Shown: positions 1-6,061, counted from the stretch's first letter. The stretch is 7,926 nt of DNA from DAOTTX01 sp034437515 (GCA_034437515.1 DAOTTX010000053.1:1-7926), one strand, 5' to 3'. The notes: generated from the letters alone by a model not told the origin. Made by a program: numbers and translations.

Positions 1-490
1 GTGCGGGTCATTTCTCAAAACCTCCAAACCATGAAACGAACAGGTTTCGCTGAGGTACGGCAGACCCTGGTAAACTTGTCACCAGATGTCTGGCTGTCCA
101 AGCCAGCGAGACTTCGAGGGGATTGGGGGCGTGCGGGTGACGCTCCCGATCACCGCCAAAGGCAAAAACTACTGTTCGTCGGTAAGGAGGCTCAGCAGGG
201 AAGGGCGCTGGGCGAAGCGGATTTGCTCAATGAAGTGGAGCTTCTCCGCCACACCGGCGGGAAGAAGGGGCAAAAGTCGTTCACTTTGGGTTGGGGTGGG
301 GTCACTTAAAGAACATAGTCCGAACATGCGCCAGCCCTCGTCCTGGTGTTTTGTTTTCCCTGAACCGCTCACCCCACATCGAGCGGCGGCAGGAACTCGA
401 CAATCGCCACCGTTTCCACGCTCACCGTGCGGTTTGCAGTCGTTCGTAATAGGCGTCAATCGCCGTATTGTCCGCTTGTATGGTCGCCAT
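1..490 (-). pseudogene. Probable decayed gene, product not recognised
   Basis: No intact gene covers this stretch. On the minus strand an ATG at 490 opens a 22-codon frame (MATIQADNTAIDAYYERLQTAR) ending in TGA at 422-424. A second frame then reads VSVETVAIVEFLPPLDVG and stops at 369-371. A third minus frame from about 310 to 1 is rich in G/C at third codon positions, like the real genes here, and includes AGVAEKLHFIEQIRFAQRP, but it is broken by TAG (169-171) and TGA (79-81). A start region with a Shine-Dalgarno and a possible promoter, followed by frame changes and stops, fits a gene decaying after frameshifts or deletions. The opening 'IDAYYERLQ' vaguely recalls N-termini of type ISP/N6-adenine methylase proteins, but this is an impression only. 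The remnant may continue beyond position 1. It could also be non-coding sequence with chance open frames. Confidence 0.28.
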
Positions 491-499
491 AGAATCCCG

Positions 500-505
500 T
501 CCTCT
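500..505 (-). promoter_or_regulatory. Shine-Dalgarno of the left-edge gene remnant
   Basis: AGAGGA on the minus strand lies 9 nt before the ATG at 490. It supports that ATG as a once-used start even though the frame behind it now closes after 22 codons. Confidence 0.35.
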
Positions 506-545
506 GTCATCGGGGGGCACGTCGCCCTCCGTGTTGTTACAGAGA

Positions 546-574
546 ACTATACCGCATTTCCGCCATATTGAAAA
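546..574 (-). promoter_or_regulatory. Possible promoter of the left-edge gene remnant
   Basis: Minus-strand TATAGT (546-551) with TTTTCA (569-574) 17 nt upstream matches 5/6 and 4/6 of the housekeeping sigma hexamers. Transcription would start near 539, giving a leader of about 50 nt to the ATG at 490. A second TATAGT lies at 587-592 without a good -35 partner. Confidence 0.3.
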
Positions 575-692
575 TCAAGATACCGCACTATACTTCCCCC
601 GCCTTCGTGGAAGGTGGCACGCCCTCGTCGCGTCGGAGGGGATGTGGTCAGACCGGGTGGGGTCCAAAAGCCTAAATTGACAGTTAGTGGCG

Positions 693-1229
693 CTACGCGA
701 CCGGCTCCATAGAGAGCACATAGCGCACACCGGGGATGTAATAGAGACGATGCACCGCCCCGGTGTGCCGGTACTTGTTCAGCGCGTCATAGATGCGCCA
801 GGGGATGTGAAACCGCTCCTCACCGATGACGACGAAAAAACGCGACCGTGAGCGTTGCTCGTCAGTTGCCAGCGACAGCGGCCCCTCGACCATCGACACA
901 ACACCCTGCCGGGTCGCCTGCCCGGCGGCGCGGCCTTGCCACGCGCTCCACCCGACCGCGACCAACACGGCGATGATAAACACGATTATCACCTCCACGA
1001 GATAATCGACCGATGCGATGATGGTCGGCACGTTGAACAGGAAAAGGCAAATCCCACAGCCGAACAGCAACGGAATAACCAAGAACAGCGCCGCAAAAGT
1101 AATGTCCTGATTCTCCGAACTGCGAATTTCTGCAAGTTTTTCCTGTTGCGCGGCGGAAACTTCCCCGGCGCGGTTGGCTTGCAGGTCGGCAGGGGTAAAG
1201 TCGAGCGCGTCCATCAGGCGTTTTTCCAT
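693..1229 (-). CDS. Two-helix membrane protein of unknown function (178 aa)
   Basis: I do not recognise a named family. The protein has a soluble N-terminus of about 42 residues (LDFTPADLQANRAGEVSAAQ...), a hairpin of two hydrophobic helices (about 44-67 and 74-94), and a C-terminal soluble part of about 75 residues. The tail pattern (VEGPLSL, then FFVVIGEERFHIP, then HRLYYIPGVRYVLSMEP) looks like a small beta-rich domain at the membrane surface. With both ends hydrophilic and two helices, both tails should lie on the same side; the Arg-rich stretch after helix 2 (GRAAGQATRQG) suggests the cytoplasm. The start is well supported: GGAGG lies 8 nt upstream, and the next Met (residue 6) would be too far from it. 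It is divergent from the PBP gene and has its own TATAAT box. No enzymatic motif is visible. That it is real is quite sure; its function is unknown. Confidence 0.85.
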   Translation of the reverse strand: MEKRLMDALDFTPADLQANRAGEVSAAQQEKLAEIRSSENQDITFAALFLVIPLLFGCGICLFLFNVPTIIASVDYLVEVIIVFIIAVLVAVGWSAWQGRAAGQATRQGVVSMVEGPLSLATDEQRSRSRFFVVIGEERFHIPWRIYDALNKYRHTGAVHRLYYIPGVRYVLSMEPVA

Positions 1230-1237
1230 GTGGGGTG

Positions 1238-1242
1238 CCTCC
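1238..1242 (-). promoter_or_regulatory. Shine-Dalgarno of the membrane-protein gene
   Basis: GGAGG on the minus strand sits 8 nt before the ATG at 1229 and decides this start over the Met codon five residues downstream. Confidence 0.75.
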
Positions 1243-1263
1243 GTCTCATTGATACAGTTCTCG

Positions 1264-1269
1264 ATTATA
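1264..1269 (-). promoter_or_regulatory. -10 box of the membrane-protein gene
   Basis: A perfect TATAAT on the minus strand, preceded by TGCGT, would start transcription near 1257 and leave a leader of about 28 nt containing the GGAGG. No good -35 hexamer is seen 16-18 nt upstream (TTCGTC at 17 nt is weak). Confidence 0.55.
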
Positions 1270-1320
1270 ACGCAGGGTGATCGTCAGACGAACGTCTCGC
1301 GCTGTGCGCCTACATGCGCT

Positions 1321-1326
1321 TATAAT
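1321..1326 (+). promoter_or_regulatory. -10 box of the PBP gene
   Basis: A perfect TATAAT, preceded by TGCGCT, would start transcription near 1333, about 26 nt before the PBP ATG. The -35 region is GC-rich and unlike TTGACA. It lies about 50 bp from the oppositely oriented TATAAT of the neighbouring gene, so the -35 regions of the two promoters overlap. Confidence 0.5.
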
Positions 1327-1358
1327 GATCTTATCCTGTCCGTCACTGGCTTGATCTC

Positions 1359-3884
1359 ATGCGAATGATTCGAAAATTTAGAAACCTCACACTCTGGAAG
1401 CAACTGGCGCTTCTGCTGATGGTGGTCATGCTGGCGCTGGGTGGGTTCATCTACGTCTGGATCTTCCGCGATCTGCCGTCGATTGATGACCTCGACGCCG
1501 GCCTCGCGCTTTCCGCCACGCGCATCTATGACCGGAACGGCGAATTGCTCTACGAGATTTTGCCGCCCGAACAGGGCGCGAACACCATCGTATCACTAGA
1601 GGACATCCCGCAGCACTGTGTCAACGCCGCGATTGCCACCGAGGACGCCAATTATTATAACCATCCCGGCGTAGACCCGGAAGGAGTCGCGCGTGCGGTG
1701 TGGATCAACGTGCGCGGCGGTGAAGTGCTCGCCGGGGGTAGCACCATCACCCAGCAGACCGCCCGTTTATTGCTGTTTGACCCACAGCAGCGATTTGAAC
1801 GCACCGTGCGCCGTAAACTACGCGAGATGGTGTTGGCGATCCAATTGCAGCAGAGCTACAGCAAGGGCGAGATCCTCGCGCTATATTTGAACCAGAGTTA
1901 TTTCGGCAACCTGGCCTATGGCATCGAAGCGGCGGCGCGGGCGTACTTTAGTAAAAGCGCCCCAGAACTTTCCCTCGCCGAGTGTGCGTTGGTGATCGGC
2001 TTGATGCAAAACCCTGCATATTATGATCCGTTCACCGAGCAAGACCGGGCGAAAGCGCGACAGGAGATCGTGCTGGGGTTGATGCAAAAAGAAGGGTACG
2101 TCACCGCCGCCCAGATGAACGCCGCCAGCACCGACGAGTTGCAGTTCGCCTCGGTACGTTTTCCGATCAAAGCGCCGCATTTCGTCATGGCAGTGTGGAA
2201 GCAGCTTGAGCGCAACTACCCCGAACATATCTACGGCAGCGGCCTCGATGTGGTGACGACCGTCGATCTCGATTGGCAGGAAGCGGCGGAGGAGATCGTC
2301 GGCATCCAACTCGAATATCTCAACAACCCGCCGACCGGCACCCGCGTCCCGGCGAACGCTAACAACGCCGCTGTCGTCGCGCTTGATCCGTTCACCGGGC
2401 AGGTGTTGACCATGCTCGGCAGCCCGAATTACTTCGATGAAGCCATTGACGGGGCGGTGAACGCGGCGCTGGCTTACCGTCAACCAGGAAGCACGCTCAA
2501 GCCGTTCACCTACGCGGCGGCGATGCACCCCGACCGCGCAAGTCCCTGGACGGCGGCGACGATGGTGCTGGATGTCGAAACGCCCTTCGTCACCCGCCGT
2601 CTGGAAAGCTACACCCCAGCGAATTACGGCCTGGTCGAACATGGGCCGGTGCTGGTACGCGAGGCGCTGGCGTCGTCGTATAACATCCCGGCGGTGGTCG
2701 CGCTGGAAGACGTCGGTATCCAAGATTTCATCACGTTGGCGGATAACGCCGGCCTCTCGACGCTGGCACAGAATACCGGCGTCGATCTCTCGATCACGTT
2801 GGGCGGCGGGGAGGTGCGCTTGCTTGATCTGGCGGGGGCGTACAGCATTCTTCCGAACGGCGGCTATCGTGTGGAGCCGTCGATGATCCTCGAAGTACGC
2901 ACCCATGACGGCGAAACACTCTACGAATGGCAGCCCCCCGACCTCGGCCAGCGTGTGCTGGATGAGCACATCGCTTATGTTATCACCGACATCCTCAGCG
3001 ACGAGGACGCCCGTATTCCGTCGTTCGGGGCGAATAGCGCCCTCAGCATTGGGCGTCCCGCCGCCGCCAAGACCGGCACCACCACTGACTTCCGTGATAA
3101 CTGGGTGATGGGCTACACACCGAATCTCGTGGTCGGGGTGTGGGTGGGCAACGCGGATAACGCCGCGATGGTCGATGTTACCGGCATCAGTGGCGCGGGG
3201 CCGATCTGGAATGCGTTCATGCGGGAGGTGCTGCTTGGTCAGCCGGAACTTGAGTTCACACAGCCGGACGGTCTGCTGCGGACGGAGGTCTGCGGGTTAA
3301 GCGGTCTGCTGCCGACGCCGGACTGCCAACTGCGCCGTATGGAATGGTTCCTACCCGGCACCGTGCCGACCGAAGAGGATAACCTGTACCAGACATTCGA
3401 GATTGACCGGGAAACGGGCTTGCTGGCGACCGAAAACACCCCTGCCGACCGTCGCGTCGAACGGGTGTATATTGTGCTGCCACAGGAGGCGCGTGAATGG
3501 GGCATCCGTAACGGGGTAAGACAGCCACCGGTGGGCGCGGTCGTCAATGTGTCGGATGCAGATGTGGGTATGCGCTTGCTCAACCCCGACCCTTACGCCA
3601 TCTTCCAGATTTCGCCGATTGTCCCGGCGGAGACACAACGCATCCGTTTTGATGCCGGTGTGCCACCAGAAACGCAGCAGATCACCTACATGCTCAATGA
3701 TCAACCGGTAGCGACGGTCGAGGGCGCACCCTGGCAGACGTGGTGGCAACTCGAACTCGGTGAACACACACTGCACGCGGTCGCCACACTCGCGGACGGC
3801 ACCCAGCAGACCACCGAGCCGCTGATTTTCCAGGTGACAGAATACGAGGAACCCCGGTCACGCACGGTCACGCAGACGCCTTAA
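1359..3884 (+). CDS. pbpC: Bifunctional penicillin-binding protein 1C (class A PBP)
   Basis: The enzyme polymerises lipid II into glycan chains (glycosyltransferase GT51) and crosslinks the peptide stems (DD-transpeptidase) on the outer face of the membrane. An N-terminal signal anchor spans about residues 14-36. GT51 follows (about 70-250): ATEDANYYNHPGVDP with catalytic Glu95, GGSTITQQ (126-133), RKLREMVLAIQLQQ and YSKGEILALYLNQ. The transpeptidase (about 336-620) has nucleophile Ser378 in STLK (378-381), SYN (440-442) and KTG (571-573), so both activities look intact. A Cys pair (645, 656) and a C-terminal beta-rich domain (about 737-831) resembling the PBP1C C-terminal module follow. At 841 aa the length is usual for the family. 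The start is the first Met after the TATAAT box; there is no clear Shine-Dalgarno, and Met3 is an alternative. Its stop codon abuts that of the convergent receiver gene. Assignment to the 1C subtype rests on motif style and the C-terminal domain. Confidence 0.93.
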   Translation: MRMIRKFRNLTLWKQLALLLMVVMLALGGFIYVWIFRDLPSIDDLDAGLALSATRIYDRNGELLYEILPPEQGANTIVSLEDIPQHCVNAAIATEDANYYNHPGVDPEGVARAVWINVRGGEVLAGGSTITQQTARLLLFDPQQRFERTVRRKLREMVLAIQLQQSYSKGEILALYLNQSYFGNLAYGIEAAARAYFSKSAPELSLAECALVIGLMQNPAYYDPFTEQDRAKARQEIVLGLMQKEGYVTAAQMNAASTDELQFASVRFPIKAPHFVMAVWKQLERNYPEHIYGSGLDVVTTVDLDWQEAAEEIVGIQLEYLNNPPTGTRVPANANNAAVVALDPFTGQVLTMLGSPNYFDEAIDGAVNAALAYRQPGSTLKPFTYAAAMHPDRASPWTAATMVLDVETPFVTRRLESYTPANYGLVEHGPVLVREALASSYNIPAVVALEDVGIQDFITLADNAGLSTLAQNTGVDLSITLGGGEVRLLDLAGAYSILPNGGYRVEPSMILEVRTHDGETLYEWQPPDLGQRVLDEHIAYVITDILSDEDARIPSFGANSALSIGRPAAAKTGTTTDFRDNWVMGYTPNLVVGVWVGNADNAAMVDVTGISGAGPIWNAFMREVLLGQPELEFTQPDGLLRTEVCGLSGLLPTPDCQLRRMEWFLPGTVPTEEDNLYQTFEIDRETGLLATENTPADRRVERVYIVLPQEAREWGIRNGVRQPPVGAVVNVSDADVGMRLLNPDPYAIFQISPIVPAETQRIRFDAGVPPETQQITYMLNDQPVATVEGAPWQTWWQLELGEHTLHAVATLADGTQQTTEPLIFQVTEYEEPRSRTVTQTP

Positions 3885-4289
3885 TCAGCGGCGCAGCAGC
3901 AACCCGTGAAAGATGTAACCGAGTTCGTCAATATCCGGCAGTGGCTTGTAGAGTAGGAAATCCGCGCCGGATCGCAGCATCACGTCTTGCTGTTCATCCG
4001 GGGCGAAGCGATAAGCCGTGATGAGTACGATGACCAGCTCGCTGAACATGGGGGATCGCCTCAGACGAGCCGCGACTTCTGCCCCAGTGGTGGGGGTCGG
4101 CATGCGCAGGTCGAGTAATGCCAATTCGGGCATATCGCCGTTGTATTTACCTGCTTCGGCGTCCTCGATCCAGCCGATCATTGTCTCGCCATCGGGGAAG
4201 TCCAGCCCCGTTGCGCCAAGCAGATCAATCGTCGCTAACATCATCTGTTTGACATCGGCTTCGTCTTCGAGTAATAACCATGTCGTCAT
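3885..4289 (-). CDS. Stand-alone response-regulator receiver (CheY-like)
   Basis: This is a single receiver domain with no output domain (134 aa), a phospho-acceptor for a histidine kinase or phosphorelay in the cytoplasm. All key residues are visible: the acidic Mg-binding group EDE (8-10), phosphorylatable Asp60 in LALLDLRMP, the switch Thr91 in LITAYR, and Lys115 in YKPLPD. The loop after Asp60 reads MPTPTTGAEVA, longer than the usual MPxMDG. The protein ends about 19 residues after Lys115, leaving no room for a DNA-binding or enzymatic domain. AGGAG lies 8 nt before the ATG. No kinase is present in the window. It is divergent from the HEAT-repeat membrane protein, which may be a functional partner (inference). 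Phosphorylation probably works through protein-protein contact. Confidence 0.92.
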   Translation of the reverse strand: MTTWLLLEDEADVKQMMLATIDLLGATGLDFPDGETMIGWIEDAEAGKYNGDMPELALLDLRMPTPTTGAEVAARLRRSPMFSELVIVLITAYRFAPDEQQDVMLRSGADFLLYKPLPDIDELGYIFHGLLLRR

Positions 4290-4297
4290 CGTTTGAA

Positions 4298-4302
4298 CTC
4301 CT
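4298..4302 (-). promoter_or_regulatory. Shine-Dalgarno of the receiver gene
   Basis: AGGAG on the minus strand lies 8 nt upstream of the ATG at 4289 and fixes this start. Confidence 0.75.
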
Positions 4303-4321
4303 ACCCCACTTTTCTATCTGA

Positions 4322-4327
4322 ATTATA
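4322..4327 (-). promoter_or_regulatory. -10 box of the receiver gene
   Basis: A perfect TATAAT on the minus strand, preceded by T, would start transcription near 4315 with a leader of about 26 nt holding AGGAG. The -35 candidate TTCTTA, 16 nt upstream, matches only half of the consensus. Confidence 0.5.
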
Positions 4328-4374
4328 ACCTTTTTCCAACTGATAAGAAAATCCCAAACCCGGAGCTTTACTTT

Positions 4375-4388
4375 CCAATTGGTATAAG
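4375..4388 (+). promoter_or_regulatory. Palindrome plus -10-like box before the HEAT-protein gene
   Basis: CCAATTGG (4375-4382) is a perfect 8-bp palindrome directly followed by TATAAG (4383-4388), a 5/6 match to TATAAT. Transcription would start near 4395, which is 43 nt before the preferred ATG at 4438 but only about 4 nt before an in-frame ATG at 4399. No clear -35 is seen. The palindrome sits between the two divergent -10 boxes and could be a regulator site, though 8 bp is short. Confidence 0.3.
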
Positions 4389-4437
4389 CTGGCCTATCAT
4401 GGATGTAGTTCATACTCGACCTGAGACGGAAACTCTA

Positions 4438-5901
4438 ATGACTGACGATCTTTTCGAAGATGATGAATTGTTCGACGATGAAGACAACGACGACGAGGCC
4501 GATGCCGATCTCGAAGCACGCATCGCCTATTTTGAGCAAAAGCTGACCCACAACATGAAGGTGCTGCTCACACGCAAACGTCCGGTTGACGAGCGTGTTG
4601 ACGCGGCCTACTGGTTAGGGGAAAGTGGCGCACCGAAAGCGATCTCCGCGCTGCGCAAGGTCTACCGGGGGGAGAAAGACCCGAAGGTACGCAAGGCGGC
4701 AGGGTATGCGCTGGGCCAGTTCAAGGCGTTGGACGAAGCCATCGACCGCGACCCTAACGAGAGCGTGCTGGAAGCCCTCGGTGAAGAAAAAAACGACCAT
4801 ATCCGCGAACTTTTAGAGAAAATTACACTGGAAGGTGTCGAGGTCAAACGCAGTCCGATCTCCGCCGGAATCGTGCGGCGTTTTGCCGGATTGTTGATCG
4901 TCGGTCTGATCGTGCTTGGCATTCTAAACGTGGTGGTGCGACAGAGCGCGACCGATGATGACCCCCCCATCGAGGTTGAGGATAATCTGGCGGCTGTCGT
5001 CGCGTCTTATCAAGGGCCGGAATACGTCGTTACCGATGAGATCGTGTTTAACGAACTGCGCCTGATGGCCGGTACCGTCCCGCAGATGCGGCTGGCGGCG
5101 GCACGGCTTGACCAGACGCTGGACACCGATCCGCTGGTGTGTGAGCGTGAGATCGACATACCAGAAACCTATACCCTCAGCGAGACAGCGCGTGCAAACA
5201 ACACCGAAATCGTCGCGGTCGCGGAGACGCTCAACGAGGCCGGGCAGTCGCTGCAAATCGCGCAGGGGATCTACACGACGGCTTGCGAACGCCCGGCACC
5301 GGTCACGCTGGAACAAGTCGAGAGCGACCGCGCCGACGATGCTATCAGCGGTGCGGAAGAAGCATTGAGCAGCACCGAAGCACAGATTGAGACATTGTTT
5401 GTGGCGACCGTCGCCACACCAACACCGGCAGCAGCCCCGACCGACCCCATCCCGCCGACGCAAGGGCCGACGCTGGTGCCCAGCGAAACCCCGGTAAGCA
5501 CTCTTTCCCCCGGTGAGGAGCGCAACTACCTTCAGGACTTGCTGGCGATCATCCGTGACCTGAACAGTACAAGCGGTGCCAACACCCTGTTAGCACAATA
5601 TTGGGGTGATGTGCAGGAATTCGGTAACACCGGCGGTTGTGATCTGCCTCGACCAACGATCCCGCAGCTTGATCCGATCCCACAGCGCGTGCTGGACTCC
5701 GACGCGACCACTTTAATCGACGGTTGGCGTCAGCTTGATGATGCGCTGGAATTGCTCCAAAGTGGTTGGGATCTATTCTTCAACGCCTGTGAAGCCGAGG
5801 GGGACATCGCCGCCAGCCTGGAACTCGGTCTCCAGACTTCCGCGACCACCTCACAGTTGATCCAGGGTGCGAATAATACGCTGCTCGAAGTGGGGAGTTA
5901 A
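4438..5901 (+). CDS. HEAT-repeat, single-TM protein with duplicated external domain
   Basis: No named family is recognised. Residue numbers count from the ATG at 4438. The N-terminus is very acidic (MTDDLFEDDELFDDEDNDDE), followed by HEAT/PBS-lyase-like helical repeats at about 49-105 (VDAAYWLGESGAPKAISALR; VRKAAGYALGQF), which usually bind other proteins. One membrane helix (149-167) follows Arg-Arg, so the HEAT part should be cytoplasmic and the rest external. The external part has two alpha-helical modules joined by a Thr/Pro/Ser linker (about 324-358). All four cysteines lie there: Cys235/Cys283 in module A and Cys401/Cys451 in module B, 47 and 49 residues apart, each pair ending in ACE. 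This implies a duplicated, disulfide-bonded module. An upstream in-frame ATG at 4399 would add 13 residues; I prefer 4438 because the acidic domain begins there, GGA lies 7 nt before it, and a TATAAG box leaves a normal leader. The gene is divergent from a receiver gene and ends before a terminator. It may be a sensor or scaffold (inference). Confidence 0.85.
   Translation: MTDDLFEDDELFDDEDNDDEADADLEARIAYFEQKLTHNMKVLLTRKRPVDERVDAAYWLGESGAPKAISALRKVYRGEKDPKVRKAAGYALGQFKALDEAIDRDPNESVLEALGEEKNDHIRELLEKITLEGVEVKRSPISAGIVRRFAGLLIVGLIVLGILNVVVRQSATDDDPPIEVEDNLAAVVASYQGPEYVVTDEIVFNELRLMAGTVPQMRLAAARLDQTLDTDPLVCEREIDIPETYTLSETARANNTEIVAVAETLNEAGQSLQIAQGIYTTACERPAPVTLEQVESDRADDAISGAEEALSSTEAQIETLFVATVATPTPAAAPTDPIPPTQGPTLVPSETPVSTLSPGEERNYLQDLLAIIRDLNSTSGANTLLAQYWGDVQEFGNTGGCDLPRPTIPQLDPIPQRVLDSDATTLIDGWRQLDDALELLQSGWDLFFNACEAEGDIAASLELGLQTSATTSQLIQGANNTLLEVGS
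5032..5901 (+). repeat. Protein-level tandem duplication in the external domain
   Basis: Module A (about 5032-5400) and module B (about 5515-5901) share a layout: a helix rich in Leu, a first Cys followed by acidic residues and an I-P step (CEREIDIP / CDLPRPTIP), a Leu-rich helix (VAETLNEAGQSLQIAQGIY / WRQLDDALELLQSGWDLF), a second Cys in ACE, then a final helix. They are divergent in residues but nearly equal in spacing, and the Thr/Pro linker separates them. The DNA itself shows no obvious repeat, so the duplication would be old. Confidence 0.55.
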
Positions 5902-5929
5902 AGATCAAAGATTTAGACGCTGTTAAATG

Positions 5930-5961
5930 CCCTGTTTCTATCGAAGAAACGGGGTTTTGTT
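5930..5961 (+). terminator. Intrinsic terminator after the HEAT-protein gene
   Basis: CCCTGTTTC (5930-5938) pairs with GAAACGGGG (5946-5954) as a 9-bp stem with one G-T pair and a 7-nt loop, followed by TTTTGTT. It lies 28 nt past the stop codon and isolates the HEAT-protein transcript from the acs gene. Confidence 0.85.
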
Positions 5962-5984
5962 ATCGACTTCCGCTTCTGTTTGAT

Positions 5985-6012
5985 TTGCGTTTTCTTATCT
6001 GAGATTTATAAT
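5985..6012 (+). promoter_or_regulatory. Promoter of acs
   Basis: TTGCGT (5985-5990) and a perfect TATAAT (6007-6012) are 16 nt apart. Transcription should begin near 6019, giving a leader of about 43 nt. Placed just after a terminator, it indicates that acs has its own transcription unit here. No operator is recognisable. Confidence 0.6.
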
Positions 6013-6046
6013 TGAATCGAACTCGTTCCAAAAGAATATTTTCTTC

Positions 6047-6051
6047 AGGAG
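6047..6051 (+). promoter_or_regulatory. Shine-Dalgarno of acs
   Basis: AGGAG ends 10 nt before the ATG at 6062, a slightly long but usable spacing, in an A/T-rich leader. Confidence 0.7.
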
Positions 6052-6061
6052 TAATTTTATA

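Larger units (their letters stand above)
491..692. other. Intergenic region, no gene seen
   Basis: This region holds the putative leader and promoter of the left-edge remnant and, at its right end, the 3' flank of the membrane-protein gene. I see no convincing open frame, RNA gene or U-tract terminator. Two related AT-rich words, ACTATACCGCA (546-556) and TACCGCACTATAC (581-593), are permuted copies of each other on the same strand. A short hairpin CCTTC-GTG-GAAGG (602-614) has no following T-run. Confidence 0.5.

Noticed and set aside
1..571. Plus-strand open frames of 102 and 161 codons at the left edge
   Set aside because: Their composition (many Arg, Ser, Trp) is that of a shadow frame, no Shine-Dalgarno is seen for the 86-571 frame, and the minus strand shows better coding bias.
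602..614. Hairpin CCTTC-GTG-GAAGG downstream of the 693-1229 gene
   Set aside because: The stem is only 5 bp and no T-run follows on either strand, so it was not called a terminator.
677..682. Perfect TTGACA on the plus strand
   Set aside because: There is no -10 box at 16-18 nt downstream and no plus-strand gene follows, so it is probably chance.
1881..2969. Long minus-strand open frame (362 codons) inside pbpC
   Set aside because: It lies opposite strongly conserved PBP motifs. Long antisense frames are expected in GC-rich genes with biased third positions, and the translation is Arg/His-rich with no recognisable domain.
4438..4500. Asp/Glu-rich low-complexity coding start as a DNA repeat
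   Set aside because: The GAT/GAC/GAA runs are simple acidic-residue coding and do not form a regular DNA repeat unit.
4924..5463. Minus-strand open frame (179 codons) opposite the HEAT-protein gene
   Set aside because: The composition is Arg/Cys/His-rich and the frame lacks a start signal. The plus-strand frame has a TM helix, a linker and paired cysteines that explain the sequence.
5902..6061. Possible riboswitch or regulatory leader before acs
   Set aside because: The region is explained by a terminator, a promoter and a leader of about 43 nt, which is too short for a known riboswitch.
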